A stretch of DNA of 64,000 bases from Sclerurus mexicanus (Eukaryota; Chordata; Aves; Passeriformes; Furnariidae). This document shows, piece by piece, positions 13,928-27,300 of the stretch. The position numbers and the translations under genes are program-made. Every line of letters begins with the position of its first letter. Position 1 is the first letter of the stretch. The notes under the pieces are model-generated. The model saw only the letters and a list, made by a program, of their open reading frames with translations. It made no database searches and was not told where the DNA came from. The stretch covers positions 537,601 through 601,600 of the forward strand of contig VWZF01002528.1 of NCBI GenBank assembly GCA_013396755.1. The letters run 5' to 3'.

Positions 13928-14090
13928 GGCAAGATCAGGAAGGGGAGAGGGAGAGACAGAAAGAGAGGAGGGAGAAGAAGAAGAAAAATAGATAGGATGA
14001 AAGAGAAAGCAAGAAAATACTAAAGAGAAAAAGAAAGACAAAAGAAAGAAAAGGAAGAAAGGAAAAGGAAAGAAGGCAAGCAAAGCAAGC
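13928..14090 (+). repeat. GA-rich polypurine tract
   Basis: About 160 bp are nearly all A and G on the plus strand (GAGAGG, GAAGAA, AAAGAAAG words) with only scattered pyrimidines. This is low-complexity sequence of microsatellite origin. The overlapping open frames (Glu/Lys/Arg-rich on plus, Ser/Phe/Leu-rich on minus) are compositional artefacts. Confidence 0.9.
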
Positions 14091-15308
14091 AGCTGGTGCT
14101 GAAAGTGAGCAAGACTCTTTCTCTCTCATTTTCTTCTGTCTTTTAATAAATCATTGTAGCAGCTTTGTGACAGGTCTCTGTTATCCATAATGCCCAAGCA
14201 AACAGCTTTTCTTTCAGCCTCTATTCAGTTGGCTGCCAGGGAAGCAGGACTGCAGGCAGGAAACTTCAGTGGCTCAGCCTGCTCTGCTGTAATTCAATTA
14301 GAAAAGCAAGCATGAAGTCAATATTCATTGCGCCCGGCCAGAGCAGCACAACACAATGAAATGATAATGAGAAAGTTCACAAAGGAGACGGGCTTAATGA
14401 TAAGTTTTTAAAGAGGTGCTGCAGCGGGTGACCCTCTGTACAACGGGCAAACACACACGGGCATATGGGTCTTTACCCTCAGGGATTTGCTCTCATCCCT
14501 CACCATCTGTATCCAGGGCAGACGGCTGATTGTGAGTCCAAGGGAATCTCGTGATATACTGTCTTAGGTCGCCCTATTCAGCTATTTTGCATCTCTGAAG
14601 GGAAAGAAGACATGTTTCTTAAACACCCAGGCCCCAAAGGAACGCACACAACTTGCTGGATCACAGGCAAGGCAGTTTCAAGTGACACGGAGCTGTGACT
14701 CCCAAGCCCGGAGGGGATGTGGAGCCTGTGGGGCACAGACCAAGGAAACCATGAGAGAGAACTTCCAGCACTTTGTGGAAGTGCAGAAAACGAAGAACTG
14801 CGTCCTTGTGCTTTCAGAGCAAGGCAGCCCTCGCTCCTACAACCGTGAGAACTTGGAGCATTTGTGCTTTAAACTGAGCAGTACTGGGTAGATGCTGGAC
14901 CCAATTCTGCAGCTCCCTCTCGAAGGGATCTCCCACTGGAGAAGGTCTCCACAGGATTTCCTTTCTTCTCCTTTTAGCACTTTGCTGGTGACAATAAAAT
15001 ATGTAGTTATTTATTTTGTAAACATCAGTGTATTTGGTTTTAAAAATAATGAATGATTGAAGTTAGTAATTAAAAAAACAGCACTGTGTGTACAAGCCCA
15101 GAGCTGCCTTGTTCTAATTTTGCTTTGGGATTCAATATTCTATATATTACTGAATTTGTTCTTTGTAAAATTACTTCTACAGTAAAGCCCAAGGCCCCTC
15201 ACAAAGAGAATTGAGTTTTTTTCTTTTTGGTGCCACACAGAAAGAACCAGTGGCCCCAACTCTAAGCAGGCAAACATGACAAACACAAAGTTTTTCTTTT
15301 CCTCTCCT
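14091..15308. other. Non-coding sequence with possible conserved element
   Basis: No gene recognised. The part from about 14285 to 14480 contains 'aattcaattag', 'ttaatgataag', several CpGs and no repeat. It looks denser in transcription-factor-like words than its surroundings. The rest (14500-15308) is ordinary. Confidence 0.4.
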
Positions 15309-15431
15309 TTAACAAAAGGGAAATAGGGCACACAGGGCTTATATAAGTTCCCTGAGGTCACACAGGATGTCAGTGACAGAGTCACAAATTGAATTCAGAT
15401 TCCCAGGCTCTCGGTCCCAGTTCGTGTCATG
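15309..15431 (-). repeat. MIR-like SINE remnant, 5' half
   Basis: Read on the plus strand, the text runs 'gaggtcacacaggatgtcag', then 'tgacagagtcacaaattgaa', then 'ttcagattcccaggctc'. This parallels the reverse complement of a MIR element ('aaggtcacacagc...gtggcagagc...gaacccagg'). The match covers the tRNA-related to core part. Such old tRNA-derived SINEs are shared across amniotes and are rare in birds. The call is from memory of the consensus. A CORE-SINE relative is equally possible. Confidence 0.6.
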
Positions 15432-18400
15432 TTGTAGTTCAGGGCACTCCAAACTTTTAATGTAATTTTCAGAAATATGTTGTTATTTCCCTAAATTAAT
15501 CTCTCAGCCTATGTTATATTAACATTCCACATATCCCCACCATTGGTATTGGCCACTTAATATGCTGGTAAATAATTAATACAAGTCAACAGGAGGATAT
15601 TTTCTCAAAATCGGGAGGTATTTTTCAACATTGCTGATGACAACAGCCCATTTTTTACTTCAGAGCCCAACAAAAAGGAAGTAAATTTTGCCATTCTTCC
15701 TGAATCAAAAAGCCTTCAACTGCTAATAATAGAAGTGGGTGGTGAATTGCTTCATCTGCAGTAGGAAGCTGTTCATGTCCTATTAGGCCAGTTCTTCAGC
15801 TGCTACAAAACCCACAGAGCTCCACTGGAGGTAATTTGGATTTGCCAAGTCACACTATTTGTGTATTTGTGCTTCACTGCCCACTGAACTTCTTCAGACT
15901 GACCCAATCTCTGCACCTCAAAGGGAGAATTGAGCACTCCCCACAACTGGAGCTGTCCCCAGGGATGTAACAGGTAGGACAGGTTGGCTGGATGCCTCTT
16001 TACATCCATCAGTCCTCTCCAGAAATCCCCTCTGGAGAAAAGCAGAGGTAAACTCCACAAGTGGCAAGCCTGTCTCAACAAGCCACGCCAATGTCCTGGC
16101 CTAAACGAGCTGCTTTCTTCTGACACTGACCAAGAGATGAGGAAAAAGGGAAGAGTTTTATCTCTAAAGCTGCACACACTTATAGCTGCTTCTGCTGCAC
16201 ACAGTTCTCAGAAATTTTCTTGCCCTAACTGCATTTCGTTGGCTTTTGCAAGTGTTTTGAAGGATTACAGAACGTAAAATCCTTCCCCTGGCAGAAGAGA
16301 TCAGATGTTGAATGGATACACTTAATATCTAGAAGAAATTATGCCAACAAAGGGCCAAAGGGCCAGAACCCAGGATTTTTTTCCTTTTGGTTAATTAATT
16401 TCCAGTGCAACTTTCTAAGAGACTAGAGAAAAAGGGGTAAGATAGCCACAGTATTTGTGTTCATTACTATTATATAAAAGGCCAGATGATAATAAGAAGT
16501 ACTAGTCCCTTTAGGTGTCAATACATAATTATATTCTCTCTACATTTTCACAAATGGGGCCTGTAAGCCCCAATTTTCACAACAAATGCAAATTTTGGGT
16601 ACTTTCCAAAGGCACAATATGCAAGATGATGTCCTCGCTTCTCAAAACAACTGGAGGTCAAATGTTCCCATGTAACTCCTGTATGTAGCTGTCAAAAGTG
16701 ATCACAAAAACTTCCCCTTTCTTATTTTAGAGGCAGCACTCTCACTCTTATGTAACGAAGGCAAAATCTGTTGAGGTCAGGGATTCAGAGACAGCAGCTT
16801 CACCCACAAACAGCCTTGGCCTCTCAGTGACAGGCTCTGGGAAGTTCACAAGACACTGTAGGTATCTATGTCCCTTCAGTTATCACTCGTTCGCGTCAGG
16901 GCCCACAATCCTGTTTTATGCGCTGTGCTCTGATGGAGGTGTTGTCTGCACAATATCCTCAGCTGAGGATTGGGTTTTGCTGGAGACATTAATGCACGTA
17001 ATTGGCACATGCTTTTCTGGAGTATTTCTATCACCTTTCAAAGATAGAGACAATCAAATCTCTCCTCCACTCATCAAGGAAATGTTTAAAGCATCAAGTG
17101 GGGAATTCCAGGCCAGCTTATAGGTGGTACTTGCTTTGCAATTTCTCAAGAAGCAAGGTAACATGGGACAAGGACTGTCACAGTGTTTATTTTGAGTTCC
17201 CTGGTGAGAAAAACATTTTACACTTGTCCCGTATGGTCGAAGCCTCCCTCCCCTCCTGGGGACCCAAGTTATCTCTGCTATTCATGAAGCTACTGTTACT
17301 TGACCCATCCCCACTGAACACACATCTCAGAGGGGCACTGAAGTCAGTTATCCCAATCCAGGCTCTAACTTCCACAAGCATAACGTAAAATCAAGGTCTT
17401 TTCTCCACTTAGGTCATAGTGCTCATTGGAGATGAGCTCAAAACTCATAAGCTCAACACAAAGAAAAGTACTTGGTAAAGATGAAAACCCTCCTCAAAGT
17501 CTGCACCTCTCTAGTTCCTGTCATGTTGTTTTCAGGCCAGAACAAGGCCATTTCAAAATGGAAGAATTGAGAAAAATACACTCAAAAGGGAAAAGGTGGT
17601 CCTGTAATTAAGTGATTAGCCTGAGCAGGGTTTAACTTCAAACACTGACAGACATAAGGCTGCTTTGTATTGATGGGCAGGTGGAGCAATGAGCTCTTCA
17701 CTGTGCCATTTGAGGAATAAATGAGAGTTGAGAACACTTTTCTCCCATGCCTTGTTTTGACTGTCAGTGTTCAGAAGCAGTTGGGTTTTGTTTGATCAGA
17801 AAGCAGTTTGCACAACAGCCTTCTCATCTTCTGAGAGATCACTGTGCTGTAATACGCCTCTTATTTGAGCACTGCAGAACACACCCAGGTGACAAGGAAT
17901 GTGATGCACCTCTATGCCCTGTGCATCCTTCCAGGAAAAAGGATTGAATTTGGAGGTGGAGACACAGATAATCTAGACACAGATTATAGTCAAAGACCTA
18001 CAAAATTGCCTGTTGAAGTCAATCCAGTAGAGAAATTACAACAACACAGAATGCAGAGTCTATTTATGTTATTAATAATAAAGGTACCGCAACCAGTGAG
18101 CCCAGAGCTATGCAGTTACAAGGAGACATGCAGTGTACACAAGCAGGAATCCTTATCAGATTGTTTGGTCTATCTTTTCCATTTAAAAGTGATGCTTAAA
18201 CTCTGTTTATAGACAAAAGAACTGATCAATGAACCTGTCATATGGTCATGAGTAACAGGGAAAAAATTAATCAGGTGATGAAAATATTGCTGTTTCACCA
18301 TTTGAGGAATAAGTTGAAAATATTTCAAAAATATTTGTCAAAACTTTGGGACATGCATCAGCAAAGTCAAGTGTTACAGCTTTAACAATATCTCAAAAGC

Positions 18401-20036
18401 AAACAAAGAAAAGATATTTGGAAATGAGATTTTCTGAAGGTAAAACCGCTAGAAAAAAACAAAAGCAAAGATTTACTATTATTTAAGCTTTTCAGCTGCT
18501 CCCTAAGAAAATAAACTTGGAGTTAAACAAAAACTTGACTGTTTTTCTACAAAATAAATAACAGTAACTTTATACCTACTAAACAGGAATCAGCTGTATA
18601 AACAGTTTACCTGCCTCTGACAGCATCAACTATAGAAAGAATTTCTGGGCAACTGTATTCAAAGAAGGAATAGCCCAAGTTATGGTAATCATTGTAATTC
18701 AATGTATAATAAATGTGAAGGAGTAAGTAGGAGGAAAAATAGTTTAAAAATTAGTCACCTTGATTAAACACCTTCATATTTTATATTTGAAAAAGGTTAC
18801 AATGGCCACACATTTATTCTGCTTGTCACTTTAAGCTTGTCCAATAGTTGCCATCACAAGCCTTTGATTCAAAATTTGACTGCCTGTAACCAGGTGATCT
18901 CAGTTCATTAATTTCTGAACCTTGGGTAGCTGGTTTTCCACATTCATTCCCTTCTCCCACAGACAGATATTATACGCAATCTGAAAGTGGTTTGCAGCTT
19001 GGAAACAAACCCCTATTTCTCCGTCATGTAGCCCCCTGGATTCTTGGATTAATTTCCATAAGCTAAATCTGAAGAGCTCACAGGCCTCACATCAAGCAAG
19101 CAAGGGAAGAAGGGAGGGAAGAAGAGAAAAAAATTTAATCAATCATATTCATAATATCATTCTCTGCAAACTTGAACTCTAGCAACTCAGTGATCAAACG
19201 ATTTGCAGTTGTGAACACTAAGAAATGGGAGCCTTTGAATTATGTCAGCATGGCAGAAACGACTCTCCCCCTTACCCTCATCCTTCCCACCAGCTCAGCA
19301 TATGTAAACTTTTAGGTAGGGCATGTTCAAGTCGTTCCCACAATATATAACTGGAAAATGTATGCTGCTGCTGCGGAACAGAGGCATGTGGAATAAATAC
19401 TTTATGTGCTCAAGAGCTCAGAAATAGATTGTAGGCTGCATGTGTATGACACACTCGTGACAGCACAGCTAGATCCATCAGGTGCATGAAGAGAAATGAT
19501 CCTGATGGACACAGCTGGCTTTCAGAAGCTGCCCCTGCAGCCTTATTTATAGCAGCCAACCCTCCCGTGCTCTGGTTCAGCTCTTGACAAAAGGATATAT
19601 GACCATCTTTGCTAATGGGGCTGCAGCTACAGTAGGAGCACGTCAGCTGTGCAGCACATGAGATTTGCAACTGATAGAAATCACCCAGCACAAATCTGGC
19701 ATGAGATCTAGGGATAGAGGCTGGATGTTCAGGGATTACATCCATTACTCTCTAAGGCAGAATTCTCTGAAGAATGAGAAGGGCTTGACTCTACCTTGCC
19801 CCAGATTTTGTGCTGTCATCCTCACCAAAGCAACCAAGATGAAAAACATTCTCCCTTCCGTCTCGGATACTGGTAGGCTTCACACTGCTTTGAGAACAGC
19901 TTTGCTTTGTAACCTCGAAATAACCAACCTGAATCCTCTCAATACAATTTCACCTTTATCACACCCATAGTCACTCTTCTTTTAGAGGATTTGCAATAGG
20001 AGCTGAATGCTGAATTCCGCTTCATGCTTCTTTGGA
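15432..20036. other. Non-coding unique sequence
   Basis: No gene recognised. Frames of 97-128 codons occur at 15803-16277, 16827-17388 and 17865-18212 on one or both strands, but none shows a domain, codon bias or splice structure. The stretch 18230-18800 is strongly AT-rich. Small purine patches lie at 19085-19130. Confidence 0.55.
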
Positions 20037-20120
20037 CCAGATCCTCAGCTAGTACAAACTAACTTAACACCCCTAGATGTCACAAAATCTTCCCACATTT
20101 ATACCAGCTGAAGATCCAGG
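20037..20120. repeat. Palindromic old sauropsid repeat
   Basis: The left arm 20037-20060 ('ccagatcctcagctagta' plus 'caaact') and the right arm 20096-20119 ('tttataccagctgaagatcc' region) are degenerate inverted repeats of each other. They match at about 17 of 24 positions. I recall the intact form from bird, turtle and crocodilian DNA as a hairpin-like element whose arms carry 'cagatcctcagctggtgtaa' and its complement. The loop region (20061-20095) has diverged. A related copy lies at 43576-43645. Confidence 0.6.
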
Positions 20121-21399
20121 CACTGTTTGCCAATAACAGTGTTGCTCCACAGTAATACTATTTCTGGTCCAAGTAATTCCTAACGTTATGGTAATTTACA
20201 ACACTACCAGGCACAAAAAGGAGAGAGTAACCACCAGAAACAAATGTTCTTTTTTGATTCTCTGCACACGAGCATGTAGCTAATATATGGTCAACAGAAA
20301 AAAATATCCTGTAATTATCTTAGCCTGCTGCTTCGGGGCAGACTTCACTGTTCACTTCCCTCAGATGCTCTCCTGACTCCTTCCTTACACCCTGAGCACT
20401 GTCACTTTGCTGTCAGCTTTACAGTATCAGGCGTGTGATCTCACCGTGGGTGCCCTGCTCAGTGTCATTTAAACTGGCCAGTCTGCAAGGCCACCAAGGT
20501 CAAGGAACTATCAGGAGTAAGGTTTCTTAAGTGCAACGTGTGAGACACCATCTGACACTGTTTATAGATAGACTTAGCCTCTTATTGACCACAAGATAGA
20601 AGTTAAAAGCATTGCTTTGGGAGTTCAAATGTGTTAACCTCTGAAGTGATGTTTGAATTAGGGTTATAAAGGGCCTAAAGTTTTGATCAGAGGCTTGGAG
20701 AATAAAAAGGATTTGGAAAAATTTTAGAGCAGGATCAGAGTAGCTACACTGACTGTGCCAACTACTATATTATTGTTGATTTAATTGAGTCCATCTATCA
20801 GGTCTGTGCATTATGTGATCCAGTTCCAAAGATGTTTCCCTGCTGCAGCTGACAAAATACAGACTATACACTTCAAATGCAGCTGTCGGTCTTTAAAACA
20901 GGCAGTTACAAAACCAGTTGGCTGCTCCAGCAATCAATAATGGGAAGGGCAGTGTTCGTTGGACTAACTCCCAAACAATTAAATACTTGCCAGCGTAAAG
21001 CAAAAAACGAGGCAAGACCACGCCAAGAGCTTGTTCACTGTTTGGCAACTCACAGGATTACAAACACTGATGGTTTAATAGTTGGGGAAAACTAACAAAG
21101 CTGGAACAGCAAAAGCATTTTCAGAGAAGTTTCCTGATGAACACACCGAAGAGGTAACAAATACACCTTCCCTTGAATTGTATCCACATGGCACCTGGAA
21201 TTCCTGATGCAGTTTTCCTGGAAGCTGACTCACAGAGGAGGAGGTTGGATACCTGTCATGGACTGCACTCACAGACTATGAAGACGCCACATCTCTTTCA
21301 GCAAAAGAAGAAATGCCTCTTACCCAGAGAGGAGGCACCTACCACCTTAAATATTTTGGAACACTGGCCCTGAATTGGGAATGAACAATCCAGCTCAGC
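20121..21399. other. Non-coding unique sequence
   Basis: No gene, repeat or RNA gene recognised. Confidence 0.5.
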
Positions 21400-21720
21400 C
21401 CTGAGAACAAGGGAAGGAAAGTGCAATGTCAGGGTGCAGCAGGGGCCAGTTACTCCCTAAGTGACCAGGAGCTGAGCCAGGGGACAGGTCAGAGAGCTGA
21501 GCAGCGCAGATCCAGGGTGACAGCCCAGGGGCAGCCCAGAGCCCAGACCCCCAGCCAAATTCACAGAGAGCTGAGACCAAGCCAGGCCATTAGACAGCAG
21601 GTAAGGCCTGGCACAGCAGGGCCCGTGGCCACGGAGGGCAGGGCTGTGACAGAGCATCCTATGGTGTCACAGGGATGAGTGACATCCCCAGCATGACTGA
21701 CCTGCAGCCCTGAGCCATGC
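21400..21720. other. GC-rich, CpG-poor block
   Basis: A roughly 320-bp block rich in CAG, GGG and CCC words, with degenerate internal repetition of 'gagctgag' and 'cccag' motifs, contrasts with its AT-rich flanks. CpG is rare, so it is not a classical CpG island. Frames of 61-125 codons are open on both strands here because stop codons are scarce. No domain is recognisable. It may be a decayed minisatellite or an old GC-rich repeat. Confidence 0.5.
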
Positions 21721-24309
21721 ACAGGAATGTGAGTGGAAGCCCCAGGAAAGGCAGGCAGGGCCAAGAAGGCCACTTTTTCCTTAAGAATTTCACCATTTTT
21801 CAATATGAAATTATCTCTCTTCCCATGCCTTTGTTTTGCCAGAAGAGTGTTGAACATGTTGACACTTTGAGCACTGTTAATTTCTCCCCACTTGCGATCT
21901 GTCTTATCAATACAGAAAAGAGAGAGAAAAAGTACCAAAACTGCAGAGAAGGAGTGATAGAAAGGTCTGTGCTCTGCGCTGCTTCAATGGCTATGCTTGA
22001 AAAGTATGAACTTCCTTTTACTCCTCCATAGTCTTGCTCTGTTACCCCTCTGTACCAAAATAGTAACTCTCGAATAAGCTTACTTTGATTTAGGGGAGGA
22101 AGGAGGGAGTTAATCAGGGGCTTAGAGGCAATCTCCCCTTCTCTATTAATGCCAGCTCATGTGTTCACTTTTTACCATGTAACATGCAGGTACACGGCTG
22201 TTAACCTCAACCTCTCTGTTCAGACAAGGGCTGGGCATATCCCTGCTCTGATCCAGGAAGGATTGAGAGGGATCTGCAGCCAAACTGTATAGATTATGCC
22301 TAGGAGATGTAGAGTCAGTCAGTGGTTGCTGTTCCTGTGGCCAGAAAGAGAGACCTCAACTGGCTTTACAGAATAGTCCTGAGAGAAACAGGCCCTGTGG
22401 GCCGTTCTTTCCCTGGACTTGAGCTGACAGCTACAGCCTTGCTGATTTTTATATTATTTCTCTGAAATATAACAAGAAATGCTATACACTCAGCTATTAC
22501 TGCTGCTTGCTACTGTGGTGTACACTGATGTCACAGGATATGAGAGCCATGCTCACCTTTTCTCTGTCCATCAATTATCTGGGATAATAGTCTGTTCATA
22601 CTTTAAAATCTCTCCACAGCACAGCTGAGGAAATGACAAAATACAGGTAGCTATTAACCTTGCCTCAAAGGTTATTTAGAGTGCTCCTGTTAGACACACA
22701 CAAATGTCTGAGCTGGATTTACCTTCCAAGATATTTCTCTTTCAAAAGATGGTGCATGTACCTGGGACAAATCTTATAGCAAGCAAATTCTCTGTTGCCT
22801 AAATTAGAATGGAACAGGTTGGTTTCCCTACCTCTCCTTTGCACATTCTCTTTTTGTTTCCATTTATCTCTCTTTGTCTGGTTTTCTTGACTATGGTACA
22901 TGAACTAACATGGGAGTAACTGGATATAGAAATACAGATATCTATTAGCTTTCATGCTTCTGGGAAAACATGGTGAAAACATGTGTGATTTCTAGGCATG
23001 TACCAGAGAAAGAGGAAACAAAGCAAAGTTATGTAGAAAGTGTCAGTCTCAATACTCCAAACTATCATTTCAGAGTGCTCAGAATATAGTTCCTTTTCTG
23101 TAATCATGCGATACAATGTGTGTCAACCTCTGTAGACCAGACCCCAAGTGGTTCAAGGCCAAGGCTGTGCTACCCTCCCATCTGGCACTCAGCTATCAGG
23201 AACAGAACTGTCCCAGGCAGGATGTGTAAACAAACTGCCAAAATACAATCATCTGTAGCACCAAAGTCTCAGTGTAGGCAATAACCTCTGATTAATGAAA
23301 GAAAAAACTGATGTCAGCCCAGTTAGGCAGTCCAAGACTTAGAGAAGGCACCTTAGGTATATCCCAAATAAAATCCCAGACAACAGTAAAGGAGGAGGGC
23401 AGTGACAGGGTCTTGCAGCTGTTCAGGTGAGGCGTGTGAGAAGCATGGCCTGCCTAAGGAACAAACTCACTAGAACATGAACCCAGTGTTACCAAGGCAT
23501 CTTCCTTTTTTTCCACTCTTAATTTTTACTCAGAGGAAAAGGAAATGCTGTCAGAAAATCGTTAGGACATAATATTTTGTAGCAGAAGATCCAAAATTTT
23601 ACTCAGTGCTTTATAAGGTAATGCAATGATTTGCCATGCAGTGTAATTCAAACTGCTTGCTGGCAAACAGTCTCACTGAAACCCTGGGAAAACCAGACCA
23701 ACACTATGTGCCCTGCAATAGAAAATCAAAACATAGTCCTAGAGGCTAATTCTGACCCCAAAAGCTTTTTTGAGCTCTTTCACAATACTAATACTTTTTT
23801 CTAAGTCAGGACCATTTTAGATGGAGGTACAACCTGATCCACAGTTTGCAGTTATTCAGAGGACTTGCAATATCTCACTGACATTAGAACTGATACTTTG
23901 TCTGAGTGTTCCATCCTAGCAGGAATCAGCAAATATTTAGAAGAGAAACCTCAGATTCTAATCATCACCCATTTGCAGAAATTATGTTTAGAAAGGGGAA
24001 AGAAAGTTTGTTCTTGAAAATTCAAAAAAGTGCAATCTTGAGACTTTCCGTATTTTAAGAGTGGACTACAACATCAGTTGTTTGACTTAAGGTAATATTT
24101 TAACCAGAAAGCACAAGAAAAGAAACATCCTAATTGACTGAAAATCCAGCTGTGGACTTAAAATAGAACTTTTAAAAGTCACATTTTTCACGTTACTAAG
24201 TTCAGCACTGTCTAGTCTTTGAAGAAATGGATTGGCTCGGCAGAGCCGGAGTGCTCAGCATTCACACGGGAACTCTCTTCTGCTGTCAACTGGCCCACAA
24301 GCCTGGCTG
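21721..24309. other. Non-coding unique sequence
   Basis: No gene or known repeat recognised. Confidence 0.55.
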
Positions 24310-24338
24310 TGAGACTGACCATGTTCTGGTCAGTCTCA
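24310..24338. repeat. Inverted repeat, 12-bp perfect stem
   Basis: The arms 24310-24321 ('tgagactgacca') and 24327-24338 ('tggtcagtctca') are exact reverse complements separated by 5 nt ('tgttc'). The function is unknown. No poly-T or other terminator-like context is present. Confidence 0.9.
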
Positions 24339-27300
24339 ACATTGAACATCTCTGCTAGGACCACCTTTGTGATGGAAGCAGAGGTTTGGAGATGGAGCTT
24401 TTTAATCTTCTTGTGGATTCTTAGTTCTGCTTAAAAATGACTTTGCTTTTACCAGAGAGATTTTCAAAGCTGAGGAAAGAGTCTGTGAGCTGGATCCACT
24501 GCATTTTAGTAGTTATTAAACTCTCTCTTCCTAAAGGCCCAGTCTAACTCTTAATTAAATAAACAGCAAAGCTCCCATTGCATGCTAGAAAGGCAGGATC
24601 CAGTTCCATCTGCTTAGGGTTCTTCCCAGGAATGCTCCTAACTGAATGAGACAGCAACAGATAGAAATCAAAGTGGAGCAAAATGTTTGAAATTATTGCC
24701 TCTAGCATAAAGACTAATCTGTGCCACGTTTTCCACTATCATTCCCTTAATGGAAACTCCAAAAACCATACCCACTGTCTGTTACATTGGCATTCCTTAC
24801 TCACACCAGCCACCACATTCGTTGATGTCCATGTAACACCCACCTCGTAACTACATATATTAAAATCCTGCCGTGCCAAGTGTTTCAGGGATCCAGAAAT
24901 GAGTCCCTGCTAGCACTAACTTTTCCATCCTCAAGGCCTTTTACCCTACCCACTGAACTCTCCCCCTGTTTCCCTGCTGCCTCATGACTCACTGCTGAAC
25001 CATTCTGCCTGTGCAATGCAACAAACCAATCTCTAGCTGTGGAGTCCCAAAACCCTCCTCACTCAAAAGCGGCACAGTAGAAGTGTTCTGCAATTCAGCT
25101 GAACTTTGCAGGGCCTCTGGCTTCTCTTAGAACCAACAGTCACTGGAGAAAATGCTGATTTGGTGAAATCAAGGCATTCCACAGAATCATTGTTACTTCT
25201 ATTTTTCTTTATGAAAGAAAAAGAAAAAAGAGGAAGAAGAAATATTTCAACCTGAAACCTCTTTCGTTTCCTGACAGCTCATCTATCCAGCACACTGACA
25301 GCTCATCAGGTGGAGAGAGGCATCCAGCATCTGCAGTTTATTACCCAGATGGAGCCAGGGGACCTCAGGCTTCCAGCTGATCACTGGAAAGCTCTGTAGG
25401 AAGACAGTATTTATCTCAATTTAGAAACTTCACAGGGACAGGGCTCTATAGGCAGTGAAAAATCGATGCAGCTTGACAGAAATTAGCAAATGCCAGGGCA
25501 TTTGCAGAAGATGGAGATTTGGCCCTTTTTTTGTAATATTTGATTAAAAGAGACATCCACATCCCAAACACTGCACTGCCAAAGTTGAACATCAACTGCA
25601 CGAACAGCTATGTGGCAGGATGTGGAAAACTAATTTGTGTTAATGATTTTCTGCTCTGATCAATATTCTACAGCATCCCCACGAACAAGTTAGTGTTTCA
25701 CAGAAGATAACACAGTGGAAGCAACAAGTGTGGAATCCCCAGGGCACTGCCAGGTTCCATACTGCCACAGTCCCCTCCTCCAAGCATTTGGAGGGCTGCC
25801 TGAAGAAAAAACAATAATAACTGCACAAAACATATGCTGAAGAATCACACTGTTCTATGAAATGGAGCATCTGATCACATGGGGTCTTGCTCCTTGGAAG
25901 ATGAGAGAGGCAAAGAACTCCAGTGAATCTCTTCAATCAGCTTATGGCTGCTTATATCACATAAGGACATGATGTATGTCTGGCTCTCATTTGGTAGTTT
26001 TAAAAGATATAATGGTGCATAAAGCCCATGATTAAAGTCATTGCAAGATATTTAATAAATGTATGCTCTCTTTATAAATCATAAGTTTACTATGTGACCT
26101 AAACCTGGCTATGTTTTATAATCATTTTTTATTCAGTTGCCTGGAAAATCAACTGGCAATGGTTCCCTGATTGTCTGCCTGTACAACTAGAAGGTTTTCA
26201 AGGATTTCTCTTATTCTAGTCTTTCTGCCTGCCTTCACTGAAATTCTGTGATGCTTTGCTGATAAGCCAGAAAAGCCTCCACCTTGAGCAGCCTGTCCTA
26301 TCTGTGATTACAAACCTGTGTTCCTCTCTCCACTGGGTCTTCACCAAGACACCCGCTCACGGGGTGAAAGTGCCAAACCCGAGCCCACAGTGACCACAGA
26401 TCTGTACAGACATCCTCTGCTTGCCTATCAATCACGTCTGACTTTTCTCATTCATTTTCCAAGTCCCACAAACCTCTTCTGGGTGTCTGATCTGTTGGTC
26501 TGTACCTCCTTATTTTAAGAGGTCTGGCAGAGAATAAAGAATAACAGAGGCACAGTTGACTAGCATGAGTGTGGAAAATACCTTTGGCACTGTAAAAAGC
26601 AGCTGTTAAAATGAATATATTTAACAAAACCTTATCTCTCTTGATGGCATAAAATGCTAAGCACTTTATCCCAAAGGTTTTCTCTGCTCTCATTGTTTTT
26701 TCTGGATCAATTTTCAGTTCTGCTATTTAAAGATGTTTTCAAACTGTTTCTATCTGTAAAGTCCCACATAATTTTTCTTCCTGAAGACAAGAAGCATCGC
26801 ACTCCAGAAACTTCCTCTGCTTGTAGACTGTTGGAAATTGGAAAGGGTTAAATATCTTTATTATATCTTTAAATATCTGGGCAGTGGGGATTGTCCAGCA
26901 CAGGCCCAAGAAGTCAGCAAAACCCAGTCTTTTTTTCCTTTTACACAGGCAATACAGGAAGAGACTGATAATTAGAAGAACAACAATGAAGTTACTCTCA
27001 CAGTCCAGGAATAGAGAAGCTTCTGAAGGTAATTATAATTAAAAGTTCAGAGCCCAAGTTCTAAATTCTGAAACTGAAAGACAGTTGGGGGAGAAGGGAC
27101 ATCTGTTCCTGGAACAAAAGGCCAAGAGGGACAGGATGGGGGGAGTTCAGCTTGTTGCAGCTCCCCCTGAGCTGCGACATAAGTTTGTTTTAGCCTGATA
27201 TGATCGTTAGCTCTCTTTGGAAAATGCATTTGACACTGTGCTTGTTCTACTTACTGTCACTACTAAACTGTTTTTATTCCTCTGCAGAGAAAGCTCAGTC

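Noticed and set aside
13935..14129. Glu/Lys-rich (plus) or Ser/Phe/Leu-rich (minus) peptides
   Set aside because: Both are translations of a polypurine microsatellite.
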